DNA from: an uncultured Methylopila sp.
GTDB taxonomy: Bacteria; Pseudomonadota; Alphaproteobacteria; Rhizobiales; Methylopilaceae
NCBI GenBank assembly: GCA_902168115.1
Contig: CABHPB010000002.1
Span: 1-56,109 of the forward strand
Reading direction: 5' to 3'
Length of the DNA: 56,109 bases
A program made the position numbers and the translations under genes. The notes beneath the pieces are model-generated. The model ran no database searches. It was not told the origin of the DNA and saw only the letters and a program-made list of their open reading frames with translations. How positions within the stretch are numbered: the first letter of the stretch is position 1; each line of letters opens with the position of its first letter. Shown in pieces: positions 1 to 9,273 of this stretch.

Positions 1-47
1 GAGATTTCTGCCTGTCTCGTGGGCTCGGAGATGTGTATAAGAGACAG
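1..47 (+). other. Illumina Nextera i7 adapter (library artefact)
   Basis: The sequence is the end of the Nextera i7 primer: GAGAT (1-5), then TTCTGCCT (6-13), which equals the N703 index, then the constant arm starting GTCTCGTGGG (14-28), then the 19-bp Tn5 mosaic end AGATGTGTATAAGAGACAG (29-47). It matches the published adapter with no mismatch by eye. Genomic sequence therefore starts at 48. The small ORF that begins inside it is not a gene. Confidence 0.97.
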
Positions 48-137
48 GCGCAGGACAGTGGAGCGCTCTACGCCCCAAGTCCCCACCCGACCTCGGCTAT
101 TGCCTCGGCCACCCTCCCCGCTGCCGCGGGGCAGGGA

Positions 138-335
138 TCAGGAGCGTCGTGCCTGCCCAGGGTCCATGCATTTAGCGGACTCACGGCATTCCCGAAGCAG
201 CTGTGAGTGATCTTCGCCCTGCTTCTCGATCGATCGTCCGTCATCGTGTCTTCCTACGACCTTGTAGACGTTCGCAGAGATCTCCTCGATCCGAAACGTC
301 CATCCCGGCGCGTCCGAAAAGGTCGAGGGCGACAT
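138..335 (-). CDS. Small uncharacterised protein, last gene of the zwf-pgl-edd group
   Basis: A 65-residue protein that starts 13 bases after the edd stop, with GGGAG eight bases before its ATG. The sequence is acidic and well mixed, with no signal peptide or membrane segment. It has a pattern of WTFRIEE, then VYKVVGR, then GRSIEKQG, ending in a helical stretch LLRECRESA. This looks like small conserved alphaproteobacterial proteins of unknown function with two or three strands and a helix. I do not recognise a named family. Its place makes it probably co-transcribed with the Entner-Doudoroff genes. No convincing terminator follows; the 90 bases between it and the adapter hold only a short GC hairpin (116-131). 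Confidence 0.65.
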   Translation of the reverse strand: MSPSTFSDAPGWTFRIEEISANVYKVVGRHDDGRSIEKQGEDHSQLLRECRESAKCMDPGQARRS

Positions 336-348
336 CGATGCGCTCCCG

Positions 349-2157
349 TCAAATCGCGCTCGCGCCCTGTTCGGCCGAGCCGACCAGCGCGCGGAAGCCG
401 GCGAACAGGTTGCGGCCCATGCCGAACTGCGGCTCGGTCGTCTCGTAAGCCTGCTCGCGAGCGGCGAACTCATCCGCCGCTACCAGCACCTCGAGCGTGC
501 CGCTGACCGCGTCGACCTTCACCACGTCGCCGTCCTGGATGCGGCCGATCGGGCCGCCGTCGGCGGCTTCGGGCGTCACGTGGATCGCGGCCGGCACCTT
601 GCCGGAAGCGCCCGACATGCGCCCGTCGGTGACCAGCGCGACCTTGTGCCCGCGCTTCTGCAGCACGGCGAGCGACGGGGTCAGGCGGTGAAGCTCCGGC
701 ATGCCGTTCGCTTTCGGTCCCTGGAAGCGGATCACCGCGACCAGGTCCCGGTCCAGCTCGCCTGCACGGAAGGCGGCCTCCAGCGCGTCCTGGGTCGAGA
801 ACACCCGCGCCGGCGCCTCGATCACCCACTTGTCCGGATCGACCGCCGACACCTTGATGACGGCGCGGCCGATATTGCCGTCGAGCACCTTCAGCCCGCC
901 TTCCGGCTGGAACGGATTTTCGACCGGGCGCAGCACGCTCTCGTCGCCGCTCTTTTCCGGGATCGGCTTCCAGACGATCTCGTCGCCGAGCAGCGTCGGC
1001 TCCTTCTCGTAGTCGGAAAGGCCCGGGCCCATGACGGTCAGCACGTCGTCGTGCAGGAGCCCACGGCCGCGCAGCTCCTTGATCAGGAACGCCATCCCGC
1101 CGGCCGCGTGGAAATGGTTCACGTCGGCCGAGCCGTTCGGATAGATGCGGCAGAGCAGGGGGGTGGCCGCCGACAGCTCGTCGAAATCGTCCCAGGTCAG
1201 CGTGATCCCCGCCGCCTTCGCCATCGCGACCAGGTGGATCGCGTGATTGGTCGAGCCGCCCGTGGCGTTGAGGCCGACGATGCCGTTCACGAACGCCCTT
1301 TCGTCGAGGATCTTGCCGACCGGGGCGTAGCCGTTGCCGGAGCGCGTGATGGCGAGCGACTGGCGAACCGCCGCATTCGTCAGCGCGTCGCGAAGCGGCG
1401 TGTTCGGCGGCACGAAGCTCGCGCCCGGCAGATGGAGGCCCATGATCTCCATCAGCATCTGGTTGGAGTTCGCGGTGCCGTAGAAGGTGCAGGTGCCGGG
1501 CGAGTGGTAGCTCGCCGCCTCGGATTCGAGCAGTTCCTCGCGCCCGACCTTGCCCTCGGCGTAGAGCTGGCGGACGCGGCTCTTTTCGTCGTTGGAGATG
1601 CCGGACGGCATCGGCCCCGACGGCACGAACACCGCCGGCAGATGCCCGAAGGCCAGCGCGCCGATGACGAGGCCCGGCACGATCTTGTCGCAGATGCCGA
1701 GATAGAGGGCGGCGTCGAACATGTCGTGGCTGAGCGCGACCGCGGTCGCCATCGCGATCACGTCGCGCGAGAAAAGAGAGAGCTCCATGCCGAGCCGCCC
1801 TTGCGTAACGCCGTCGCACATCGCCGGCACGCCGCCCGCGACCTGCGCCACCGCGCCCGCCTCGCGCGCCGCCGCGCGGATCAGGTCCGGAAAGCGCTCA
1901 TAGGGTTGATGCGCCGAGAGCATGTCGTTGTAGGCGGTAACGATCGCGACGTTCGGGACCCTTTGGCCCCGGAGCGCGGACTTGTCCTCCGCGCCGCAGC
2001 CGGCGAAGCCGTGGGCGAGGTTTCCGCAGGAGAGCGCCGCCCGATGCGGGCCTTCGGCGGCAGCCTTCTCGATGTCGTCGAGATAGCGCGCGCGGGTTTC
2101 GCGCGACCGGGCCACGATCGCTTCGGTGACGTCTGCGATGCGGGCGTCGAGGGTCAT
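349..2157 (-). CDS. edd: Phosphogluconate dehydratase (Edd)
   Basis: Converts 6-phosphogluconate to KDPG in the Entner-Doudoroff pathway, in the cytoplasm. The protein has 602 residues, the usual Edd length, and belongs to the IlvD/Edd Fe-S dehydratase family. Visible family motifs are [19 protein letters not shown] and GICDKIVPG (cysteines expected to hold the 4Fe-4S cluster), NATGGSTNH, and near the C-terminus [12 protein letters not shown] chose the ATG at 2157, preceded by ACGAGGAG, over an upstream ATG at 2199 whose extra 14 residues resemble no Edd N-terminus. It lies downstream of zwf and pgl on the same strand, so the three genes give glucose-6-phosphate to KDPG. KDPG aldolase (eda) is not in the window. 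Confidence 0.96.
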   Translation of the reverse strand: MTLDARIADVTEAIVARSRETRARYLDDIEKAAAEGPHRAALSCGNLAHGFAGCGAEDKSALRGQRVPNVAIVTAYNDMLSAHQPYERFPDLIRAAAREAGAVAQVAGGVPAMCDGVTQGRLGMELSLFSRDVIAMATAVALSHDMFDAALYLGICDKIVPGLVIGALAFGHLPAVFVPSGPMPSGISNDEKSRVRQLYAEGKVGREELLESEAASYHSPGTCTFYGTANSNQMLMEIMGLHLPGASFVPPNTPLRDALTNAAVRQSLAITRSGNGYAPVGKILDERAFVNGIVGLNATGGSTNHAIHLVAMAKAAGITLTWDDFDELSAATPLLCRIYPNGSADVNHFHAAGGMAFLIKELRGRGLLHDDVLTVMGPGLSDYEKEPTLLGDEIVWKPIPEKSGDESVLRPVENPFQPEGGLKVLDGNIGRAVIKVSAVDPDKWVIEAPARVFSTQDALEAAFRAGELDRDLVAVIRFQGPKANGMPELHRLTPSLAVLQKRGHKVALVTDGRMSGASGKVPAAIHVTPEAADGGPIGRIQDGDVVKVDAVSGTLEVLVAADEFAAREQAYETTEPQFGMGRNLFAGFRALVGSAEQGASAI

Positions 2158-2202
2158 CCGGACGGCTCCTCGTTCTCGCGACGCCGCAGAAGGCGCCATG
2201 AT

Positions 2203-2314
2203 CCTGTCCCGGCCTCGAGCCGGGACCCATTAACTCGACCTCGGCAAGCAAACGCCGCGCCGGTTCTCATGGAGTCGTAGGCGTGTCTGGGTTCCGGCTC
2301 AAGGCCGGGACAGG
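2203..2314. repeat. Inverted pair of palindromic elements between pgl and edd
   Basis: Two 27-base copies of one element lie head to head at 2203-2229 and 2288-2314. They match at 25 of 27 positions when one is inverted. Each copy is itself a hairpin with GTCCCGGC and GCCGGGAC arms around a five-base loop. The pair fills most of the 165-base gap inside the zwf-pgl-edd group and may shape mRNA stability between pgl and edd. Related copies occur at 40226-40246 and 46862-46886. Confidence 0.8.
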
Positions 2315-2322
2315 CAGCCGGC

Positions 2323-3024
2323 TTACGGCGCCCAGACCACCTCGAGCGGCGCTGGCGCGTTGCGGATCACGGCGCGGATCGGCATGGCGTGCGGATCCTC
2401 ACCGGCGAGCGCCGCGTCGAGCACCGTCTTCTTCGTCTCGCCCTCGATGTGCAGGACCAGTTTCTTCGCGGCCAGCAGGACCGGCAGCGTCAGCGTGATC
2501 CGGGGCTCGATCGCCGCCGGCGCGCGCATGGACATGACGAGCGCCTTTCCGGTCGGGTCGATCGCGTCGTCGAGACGGTCGCCGCCCGGGAAGAAGGAGG
2601 CGGTATGCCCGTCCTCGCCCATGCCGAGCACGGCGACGGTGAGCGGCCCCGCGAGGTCCGCCACCCGCTGCTGCACCTCCGGCAGGGCGCCCTCCGGCGA
2701 GGTGGCGTCGGTGAAGAGCGGCGCGAACGTCGCCCGCGCCGCCTCATTCCACAGCAGATGCTCGCTGACGAGGCGGGCGTTGGAGCGCTCCTCGGTGGCG
2801 GAAACCCAGCGCTCGTCGACGAGGGTGATCGTCACGCTCTCCCAGTCGAGCGCGGTCTTCGACAGCGCATGGAAGAACTTTTTCGGCGTCGAGCCGCCGG
2901 ACACGGCGAGCGTCGCCGCGCCGCCGTCCGCGATCGCGGAGCGGAGCGCCTCGGCGACCTCCGCCGCGAGGGTCAGCGCGAGGGCGTCGCGGTCGTGGAA
3001 GGCGCGGAAGGCGATGTCGCTCAC
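2323..3024 (-). CDS. pgl: 6-phosphogluconolactonase
   Basis: Hydrolyses 6-phosphogluconolactone to 6-phosphogluconate, linking zwf and edd. The 233-residue protein is a DevB/SugarP-isomerase-type lactonase. It shows VSGGSTPKKFF near residue 43, then VDERWV, the segment ERSNARLV and GMGEDGHTASFFPG, all family hallmarks. The start is GTG at 3024 with AAGGGA six bases upstream. Only 16 bases separate it from the zwf stop, so translation from a common mRNA is likely. Confidence 0.95.
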   Translation of the reverse strand: MSDIAFRAFHDRDALALTLAAEVAEALRSAIADGGAATLAVSGGSTPKKFFHALSKTALDWESVTITLVDERWVSATEERSNARLVSEHLLWNEAARATFAPLFTDATSPEGALPEVQQRVADLAGPLTVAVLGMGEDGHTASFFPGGDRLDDAIDPTGKALVMSMRAPAAIEPRITLTLPVLLAAKKLVLHIEGETKKTVLDAALAGEDPHAMPIRAVIRNAPAPLEVVWAP

Positions 3025-3040
3025 GGTCGTCCCTTGATGC

Positions 3041-4522
3041 TCAGGACAGGTCCTCGTGCCAGGTCCGTCCGTCGCGCTCGATCAGCGCGACGGCGGTAGA
3101 TGGTCCCCAAGTGCCGGACGTGTAGGGATCGGGCACGCGCCCGAGGCGCGACCAGCTTTCGAGGATCGGGTCGGCCCATGACCAGGCGGCCTCGACCTCG
3201 TCGCGGCGCATGAACAGCGCCTGGCTGCCGCGGATCACGTCCATCAGCAGCCGCTCATAGGCGTCCGGATTGGGTCCCTTGAACGTCTCGGCGAAAGAGA
3301 GGTTCAGCGGCACTTCCCGGAAGCGCATGCCGCCGGGCCCGGGGTCCTTGATCATCAGGTAGAGCTTCACGCCCTCGTCCGGCTGCAGCCGGATCACCAG
3401 CCGGTTCGGCGCGAGGAAGCCGCCGGCCGCGCCGAAGATCGACAGCGGCACGTCGCGGAACTGGATGACGATCTCGCTGACCCGGTTCGGCAGCCGCTTG
3501 CCGGTGCGCAGGTAGAACGGCACGCCCGCCCAGCGCCAGGTCTGCACCTCGGCCTTCAGCGCGACAAACGTCTCGGTGGAGGAGCTGTCGGCGTTCGGAA
3601 GCTCGTCGATGTAGCCGGGCACCGACTTGCCGTCGATGGCGCCGGACCGGTACTGGCCGCGAACGGTCATGGCGCGGACGTTGGTCTCGTCGATCGGCTT
3701 CAGCGCGCGCAGCACCTTGAGTTTCTCGTCGCGCAGCGCGTCGGCCTCGAATTCGGACGGCGGCTCCATCGCGACGAGGCACAGCAGCTGCAGGATGTGG
3801 TTCTGCACCATGTCGCGCAGCGCGCCAGAAGTATCGTAATACCCTCCGCGGCCCTCGACCCCGACCTTCTCGGCGACCGTGATCTGCACGTGGTCGACAT
3901 GGGAAGAGTCCCAGACCGGCTCGAACAGCACGTTGGCGAAGCGCAGCGCCATCAGGTTCTGGACGGTCTCTTTCCCGAGATAGTGGTCGATCCGGTAGAT
4001 CTGGCTTTCGGACAGCACGTCCGCGACGGCCTCGTTGATCTCGCGCGCCGAGGCGAGGTCCTTGCCGAGCGGCTTTTCCAGCACCACGCGGGTCTTCGGC
4101 GTCAGCAGCTCGTGCTTGGCGAGGCCGTGCGTGATGGCGTCGAACAGGTCCGGCGAGGTCGCGAGGTAGAAGGCCCGCACGCGGTCGAGGCCGTCGGCGA
4201 TGAGGGAGCGAAGGTCGTCCCAGCCGCCCGAGCCGGTGGCGTCCACCGCCACGAAGTCGAGCCGGTCGAGGAAGCGCGACACCGACTTCTTCTCGAGTTC
4301 GTCCGCCGAGACATAGGTTTCGAGCGCTTTCTTCACGTCCGCGCGGAACGCCTTGCGGTCCATATGCGAGCGCGACACGCCGATGATGCGGCTCGGCTCG
4401 GTCATCTGGCCGTCCCGATCGCGCAGGTAGAGGGACGGAAACAGCTTGCGATGGGCGAGGTCGCCCGTCCCGCCGAAGACCACGAGATCGAACGGTTCGA
4501 CGGCGACGATGCGGCTCGTCAT
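3041..4522 (-). CDS. zwf: Glucose-6-phosphate 1-dehydrogenase
   Basis: Oxidises glucose-6-phosphate to 6-phosphogluconolactone with reduction of NAD(P)+, the entry to the Entner-Doudoroff and pentose phosphate routes. The protein has 493 residues, normal for the family. The nucleotide-binding motif GGTGDLAHRK lies at residues 17-26 and the active-site signature RIDHYLGKE at 177-185, including the catalytic histidine. The ATG at 4522 is used because GGAG lies seven bases before it and because a longer frame (to 4606) would run into the upstream caspase-like gene. It is followed closely by pgl and edd. The 80-base gap upstream could hold its own promoter, but I see no clear one. Confidence 0.96.
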   Translation of the reverse strand: MTSRIVAVEPFDLVVFGGTGDLAHRKLFPSLYLRDRDGQMTEPSRIIGVSRSHMDRKAFRADVKKALETYVSADELEKKSVSRFLDRLDFVAVDATGSGGWDDLRSLIADGLDRVRAFYLATSPDLFDAITHGLAKHELLTPKTRVVLEKPLGKDLASAREINEAVADVLSESQIYRIDHYLGKETVQNLMALRFANVLFEPVWDSSHVDHVQITVAEKVGVEGRGGYYDTSGALRDMVQNHILQLLCLVAMEPPSEFEADALRDEKLKVLRALKPIDETNVRAMTVRGQYRSGAIDGKSVPGYIDELPNADSSSTETFVALKAEVQTWRWAGVPFYLRTGKRLPNRVSEIVIQFRDVPLSIFGAAGGFLAPNRLVIRLQPDEGVKLYLMIKDPGPGGMRFREVPLNLSFAETFKGPNPDAYERLLMDVIRGSQALFMRRDEVEAAWSWADPILESWSRLGRVPDPYTSGTWGPSTAVALIERDGRTWHEDLS

Positions 4523-4602
4523 ACGGCGGCTCCGGCTTGGGACTCGGGAGGAGATTTGGACCTTGCGCCTATTCCCGCCGCATGGCGCGGCAGATGCAAG
4601 GG

Positions 4603-6678
4603 TCAATCTCTGGCTGCGACATCGGCGAACGAAATGCGCTCGCGCTCCACGTCCTCGCGCTGCGCCGGCGTGAGCGAGGCCAGCGCCTTTTCCACGAGCG
4701 CCGGTCCGAACAGGCTCTGGTCCGGCCAGTCTCGCCAGGGGTTGGGGTTGATGTCCTGGCTGACGAGGCCGCCTTCGGCGTTGCGGACGCGGCTGCCATA
4801 GATGACGTAGCCCGGCGGCACGGTGGGCGGCTGCCCTCTCTTGCCGGTCGCGAGCTCGTAGAAGCCCTGGGCCTCCGACGACATGGCGACCGCGCTGACA
4901 TAGCGGCCCTCAGGGTCGACGCCCATGATGTTCGCGATCGGCCCCTTGACCATGGTGACGGCGTCGGTCGCGAGATCCCAGATCTCCATGCCCTGCTTGA
5001 TGGAGCCGACGCCGAAGACGCGAACCATGTACCTGCCGGCCGGATCGCAGACGGTCACGGTGACCGAACCGTCCGTCTCGCGCAGGCGGATCGTCTTCTT
5101 CTGCGTCAGGTCGTAGACGCCGAGCAGACGCTTGTCGTTGCTGTCGTCGAGGCCCACCGCGAAGCACACCTTGTCGTCGCCTGCGAAGGTGGCCTGCGCC
5201 AGCCGGCCGATCCGTCGCTTGCCGACCGGTTGCGCGAGCTGGGCCGATTTGACGACGAGGACCGGCTTGCGGCTCGCCACGTCGACGATGGTCAGCGAGT
5301 CGGAGTCGCCGCCCGCGAGCAGCAGCCGTTTCTCGTCCGGGCTGAACTCGATGGAATTGAGGTAGTTCGCCCCCTTGAAGTCGAAGAGCTTGCCGCCGTC
5401 GAGGCCGTTCCACACGGTGACGGCCTTCTCCGTCTCGACGCCGAGCAGCGCGCCGTGCGGGCTGAACATGAACTTGGAGACCCGTCCCTCGATCGGGAGT
5501 TTCGCGAGCTCCTGCTTTTGCGCGACCGACCACAGCGACATGGCGCCGGACATGAAATCGGGGCTCATCCGGTAGACGGCGACGCGCCCCTGAGTCGACA
5601 CCGCGACCTGGGAGAAGCCCGGCTCGACCGGCAGCTGCGTCTCACGGGCCTGCATGGCCGAGTAGAGCGACAGATAAGCCTTGGGAAAACGCTTCAGCGC
5701 GGCGTCGTTCGGCGCGGCCGGAAGTCCCTTCAGAGCCTCGACGATCGCCGCGTCCCGGTGGCCGTCGACATAGAGCAGGGTCTCTGCGCGCGTGGCCCGG
5801 TTGTTCGAGATCGACTGGGCTTCGGCCAGCGTATGGCCGCCGCCGAGCTTGAGCTCGTCGGTGAGCGAGGACTTCATCCACGGCGTCTGCGACCAGTTGG
5901 TCTCTTCGCCGACCGACCGCGTCACGTCGCTCATGATGCGCTGGATCGAGTAGCCCGAGGTCCCGACGCTTTTGACGAAGGCCCCGGTGAAGGGACTGAG
6001 CTCGCCGGCGCCGTCGAGGGCCGTCGCGTTGGGCGAGGTGGCGTAGGCCACCATCAGCCCCCGCGCCTGAACCGCGCCGGCAGAGGCCTCGGGGCCGCCC
6101 GCGCCGGGTTTGCCCACCTGCGCGATGCCGCGCCCGGTCGAGACCGAAAGGCCGGACTGGCCGCCTTGCGCCATCGGGTTGTCGCGGCAGGCGTCCAGGA
6201 ACACCAGCGTCGCCTTGGCCCGGCTCTGCAGGGCGTCGACAATCGGCTGCACCGGCACGAAGCCTTTTTGCAGATCGCCGGCGCCGGCGTCGGTCGCCAC
6301 GAGATAGTTCTCGTCCCGGATCTGGATGCCGTGGCCGGAATAGTAGAACAGAGCGACCTCGGCGCCGTCGGCGCCGGCATAGGCCGCGTCGAGGCACTTG
6401 CGCAGCGCTTCGCTGTCGGAGTCGGTCGCGAGGAAGACTTCGAAGCCGAGCGCGCCGACGGCCTTCGCGACGGCCGGGGCGTCGCTCACCGGGTTCTTCA
6501 GGGCGGGCACGCCGTTGGCGTAGGCGCTGTTGCCGACGACGACCGCGATGCGCTTGGAGGTCGCGCCCGCCTGCGCCGTCCGATGTTCGCAGTCGCCCGC
6601 AGCCTGGGCCGAGCCCGCCGCGACGAGAGCGATGGAGGCGACGAACGCCGTCGTCGCAACCTGGTACGAGATCCTCAC
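4603..6678 (-). CDS. Secreted caspase-family (C14) protease with C-terminal beta-propeller
   Basis: A 691-residue protein. Residues 1-26 form a Sec signal peptide ending AQA. Residues about 42-260 are a peptidase C14 (caspase/orthocaspase) domain: strand KRIAVVVGNSAY, the catalytic histidine in YYSGHG (His116) and catalytic cysteine in LDACRDNP (Cys164) are both present. From about 350 onward there are repeated FSPxG/D-type blades ending in strands such as VTVWNGLDG, LTIVDVASRK and MEIWDLATD, which look like a WD40/YVTN-type propeller. The family cleaves after basic residues in known orthocaspases; the substrate here is unknown. It starts 13 bases after the antiporter gene, so it is probably co-transcribed with it. 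Export to the periplasm is inferred from the signal peptide. Confidence 0.85.
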   Translation of the reverse strand: MRISYQVATTAFVASIALVAAGSAQAAGDCEHRTAQAGATSKRIAVVVGNSAYANGVPALKNPVSDAPAVAKAVGALGFEVFLATDSDSEALRKCLDAAYAGADGAEVALFYYSGHGIQIRDENYLVATDAGAGDLQKGFVPVQPIVDALQSRAKATLVFLDACRDNPMAQGGQSGLSVSTGRGIAQVGKPGAGGPEASAGAVQARGLMVAYATSPNATALDGAGELSPFTGAFVKSVGTSGYSIQRIMSDVTRSVGEETNWSQTPWMKSSLTDELKLGGGHTLAEAQSISNNRATRAETLLYVDGHRDAAIVEALKGLPAAPNDAALKRFPKAYLSLYSAMQARETQLPVEPGFSQVAVSTQGRVAVYRMSPDFMSGAMSLWSVAQKQELAKLPIEGRVSKFMFSPHGALLGVETEKAVTVWNGLDGGKLFDFKGANYLNSIEFSPDEKRLLLAGGDSDSLTIVDVASRKPVLVVKSAQLAQPVGKRRIGRLAQATFAGDDKVCFAVGLDDSNDKRLLGVYDLTQKKTIRLRETDGSVTVTVCDPAGRYMVRVFGVGSIKQGMEIWDLATDAVTMVKGPIANIMGVDPEGRYVSAVAMSSEAQGFYELATGKRGQPPTVPPGYVIYGSRVRNAEGGLVSQDINPNPWRDWPDQSLFGPALVEKALASLTPAQREDVERERISFADVAARD

Positions 6679-6691
6679 GACGCTGCCCCGG

Positions 6692-8251
6692 TCATGCGCC
6701 TTCTCCTGCGCTCAGTTCCGCCCAGTCGAGCTCCGTTTCGATCACATGATAGGCGTCGTCGCCAATGACGGCGCTGCGCCTCAGCTCGAGCATCTTCTCG
6801 CGCGCCGCCGCGATCGCCTTGCGGCGCTGCGGGCCGGCCGGCGTGTCGCCCATGCGGTCGCCCGCCCTGTCCTGATTGAGCTCGATCGCGGCGAGATACT
6901 CCTTGCGCAGCAGCCTAGCCGGCAGGCTGTCGTCGCCCTCGATGGCGGCGAGCCCGGCCTGATAGACCTCGATCCGCGCGAGCCGCACCTCGCGGCCGAC
7001 GGGGTCGTCGTCCTTCAGCCCGAGCCAGGCGATCAGCGGCGCGAGCGTCAGCCCCTGGATCACGAGCGTGCCGAGCACGACCGTGAAGGCGGTCAGCAGG
7101 ATGAGGTCGCGATAGGGGAATGGAGATCCGTCCGACAGCGTCTCCGGCACGGCGAAGGCCGCCGCCAGCGTGACGATGCCGCGCATGCCCGCCCATGAGA
7201 TCACGACACCGCCCTGCATGGTCGGCCGCGACATCGGCCGGGGCGGGTGGAAGCCGTAGCGGGCGATGCGCGCCCGGATCACCTTGCCGTAGGCCATCAC
7301 CCAGGCGAAGCGCGCCAGGATGACGACGGCGAGCACTGCGAGCGCGATGCCAAGATAGGGCAGGCCGAGGTCGCCGAGCCGCTCCCAGATCGGCCTCAGC
7401 TGCAGGCCGATCAACACGAAGGCGAAGGCGTTCAGCACGAACACCACCGTTTCCCAGACCGCGAAGCTCGGCACGCGCATCCGCGCCGGCATCTGCTCGC
7501 CGCCGCGCCGCGAGATGGTGATGGCGTAGACCACCAGAGTCAGGATCCCCGAAAGGCCGATCGCCTCGGCCGCGATCCAGACTCCGAAGGTCAGGCTGAA
7601 CTGCATGATGATCGAGGTCGGGACGTCGCCGAGCCGCGTCAGCGGCATCGTCAGCCGCGCGGCGACGAAGCCGAACGCAACGCTGCCGAAGACGGTGAGC
7701 GCGAAGATCGGCGCGAAAGTCGAGAAGGTCAGGCCGCTTCCGCCGAGCGCCGCGAGGATGGCGAGGCGATAGATCAGCAGGGCGCTTGCGTCGTTGAGCA
7801 GGCTTTCGCCCTCGAGAATCTTCAGGATGCGGTGCGGCAGCCGCACCTGCCGCACGACCGCCGTCGCGGCCGCGGCGTCCGGCGGCGCGACGATCGCCCC
7901 GAGCGCGATCGCGACCGCCCAGGGCATGTCCGGGACGAGCCAGCGCGCCAGGACCGCGACCGCGGCAGTGGTCACACCGACGGCCGCGATGACGAGGCCA
8001 GTGACCGGAACCCAGTTGTCGCGCAGGTCACGCAGCGAGGTGTCGAAGGCGGCGTCGACGAGGATCGGCGCGACGAACAAAGTGAGCGCGAGGTGCGGAT
8101 CGAGCGTCCATTCCGGCGCGCCCGGCACGAAGGCGAGGCACGCGCCGCCGATGGCGAGGAAGGTCGGGTAGGGAGCGCCGACGCGCCGCGCGAGGGTCGC
8201 AAGCAGCGCCGCCGCGAGCAGCAGCGCGACGATCCATTCGAAGGTCTCCAT
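6692..8251 (-). CDS. Na+/H+ antiporter, CPA1 family (NhaP/NHE type)
   Basis: An inner-membrane sodium or potassium/proton exchanger of 519 residues. About twelve hydrophobic segments fill residues 1-420. The core motif region APPDAAAATAVV, followed by LEGESLLNDASALL, is typical of CPA1 exchangers; the ND pair there is the expected ion-binding site. The remaining 100 residues form a charged cytoplasmic tail rich in Arg and Glu, as in NhaP-type proteins. ATG at 8251 with GGGAG upstream. It lies 16 bases after the enoyl-CoA hydratase gene and 13 before the caspase-like gene, so the three probably form one transcript. Ion specificity cannot be read from the sequence. Confidence 0.9.
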   Translation of the reverse strand: METFEWIVALLLAAALLATLARRVGAPYPTFLAIGGACLAFVPGAPEWTLDPHLALTLFVAPILVDAAFDTSLRDLRDNWVPVTGLVIAAVGVTTAAVAVLARWLVPDMPWAVAIALGAIVAPPDAAAATAVVRQVRLPHRILKILEGESLLNDASALLIYRLAILAALGGSGLTFSTFAPIFALTVFGSVAFGFVAARLTMPLTRLGDVPTSIIMQFSLTFGVWIAAEAIGLSGILTLVVYAITISRRGGEQMPARMRVPSFAVWETVVFVLNAFAFVLIGLQLRPIWERLGDLGLPYLGIALAVLAVVILARFAWVMAYGKVIRARIARYGFHPPRPMSRPTMQGGVVISWAGMRGIVTLAAAFAVPETLSDGSPFPYRDLILLTAFTVVLGTLVIQGLTLAPLIAWLGLKDDDPVGREVRLARIEVYQAGLAAIEGDDSLPARLLRKEYLAAIELNQDRAGDRMGDTPAGPQRRKAIAAAREKMLELRRSAVIGDDAYHVIETELDWAELSAGEGA

Positions 8252-8267
8252 CGTCGCTCCCGAAACC

Positions 8268-9059
8268 TTAGCCGCGCCACGTGAAGTCCGGCCTGCGCTT
8301 CTCCAGGAAGGCGCGCGCGCCTTCCTTCAGATCCTCGCCCGAAAACCCGCCGCGCCACAGAGCGTCGAGGTCGGCGTGGCTTTCCGGATCGTCGAGCGCG
8401 TCGATGGTGCGCTTGGCGACCATGAGCGAGTAGCGCGAGTTCGCCTCGATCTGCGCGAGCAGCGCGTCGAGCTCGGCCTCCAGCCGTTCCGCCGGAACGA
8501 CACGGTCGACGAGGCCGATCGCCAGCGCCTCTCCGGCGGAGATCAGCCGGCCGGTGAACAGGAGGTCCTTGGCCGCCGACCTGCCGACGGTCGAGACGAG
8601 CCGACGGGTGCTCTCCACCGGATAGGCGATGCCGAGCTTGGCCGGCGTCACGCCGAACCGCGCGCCTTCGGCGGCGATGCGGATGTCGCAGGCGAGCGCG
8701 ATCTGGCAGCCGCCGCCGACGCAGGCGCCCTCGATCGCTGCGACCGTCGGCTTCGAGATGTCCGCCACCGCCTCCTCGCCGTCGCGGACCGCATTCGCGA
8801 AGGCGTCTCGGCGCTCGGTCGACGCGCTTGTCAGCGCGATGAACTCGGAAATGTCCGCGCCCGCGCAGAACACGCCGCCGGCCCCGCGCACCGTCACGAC
8901 CGCGATCTCGGACTCGGCGCCGATCTCGGCGGCGACGCTCTGGAAGGCGAGCCAGGCCGCCTCGTTCAGCGCGTTCTTCTTCTCCGGCCGGTCGATCAGC
9001 AGCGTCGCGCGCGCGCCTTCACGCTGGAGGCGGACGGATGCGGCTGTCGGTTTGGCCAT
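8268..9059 (-). CDS. Enoyl-CoA hydratase/isomerase family protein
   Basis: A 263-residue crotonase-fold enzyme acting on an acyl-CoA. The oxyanion-hole segments are present: VFCAGADISEF (near 66) and EGACVGGGCQIALACDIRIA (near 110). The LIDRPEKKNALN start is also typical. The catalytic glutamate of classical hydratases would be in the GVTPAKLGIAYP region, but the acidic residue is not obvious at the usual place, so hydratase, isomerase or thioesterase-like activity are all possible. First gene of the seven-gene minus-strand directon; a 214-base divergent gap separates it from wrbA. Confidence 0.88.
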   Translation of the reverse strand: MAKPTAASVRLQREGARATLLIDRPEKKNALNEAAWLAFQSVAAEIGAESEIAVVTVRGAGGVFCAGADISEFIALTSASTERRDAFANAVRDGEEAVADISKPTVAAIEGACVGGGCQIALACDIRIAAEGARFGVTPAKLGIAYPVESTRRLVSTVGRSAAKDLLFTGRLISAGEALAIGLVDRVVPAERLEAELDALLAQIEANSRYSLMVAKRTIDALDDPESHADLDALWRGGFSGEDLKEGARAFLEKRRPDFTWRG

Positions 9060-9273
9060 CGGGACGCTCTTTCGGGAGGGGGCGGCGAACCCTTAGCATC
9101 GTTCGCCGGAGCTGCGCCTCCCCTAAGCTGCGATCGCGCAAATCTGGTCGGTCACGTCGTTGCGATTTTGCAATTGAACGCTCGCGCCGCGAGCCTTGCC
9201 GGACGCGGGGGCCCGACGCACTTTCGCCGCGACCCATTCATGCCCGCCGGGCGATGCGAACGAGGAGGCCGCG

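Noticed and set aside
116-131. CCCCGC/GCGGGG hairpin as terminator of the edd group
   Set aside because: No T-rich tract follows on the minus strand; a six-base-pair stem is common at this GC.
19-210. Small ORF starting within the adapter
   Set aside because: It begins in synthetic DNA; not biological.
580-2280. Long plus-strand frame over edd
   Set aside because: Antisense shadow of edd; high GC keeps many frames open, and the translation is Arg/His-rich with no domain.
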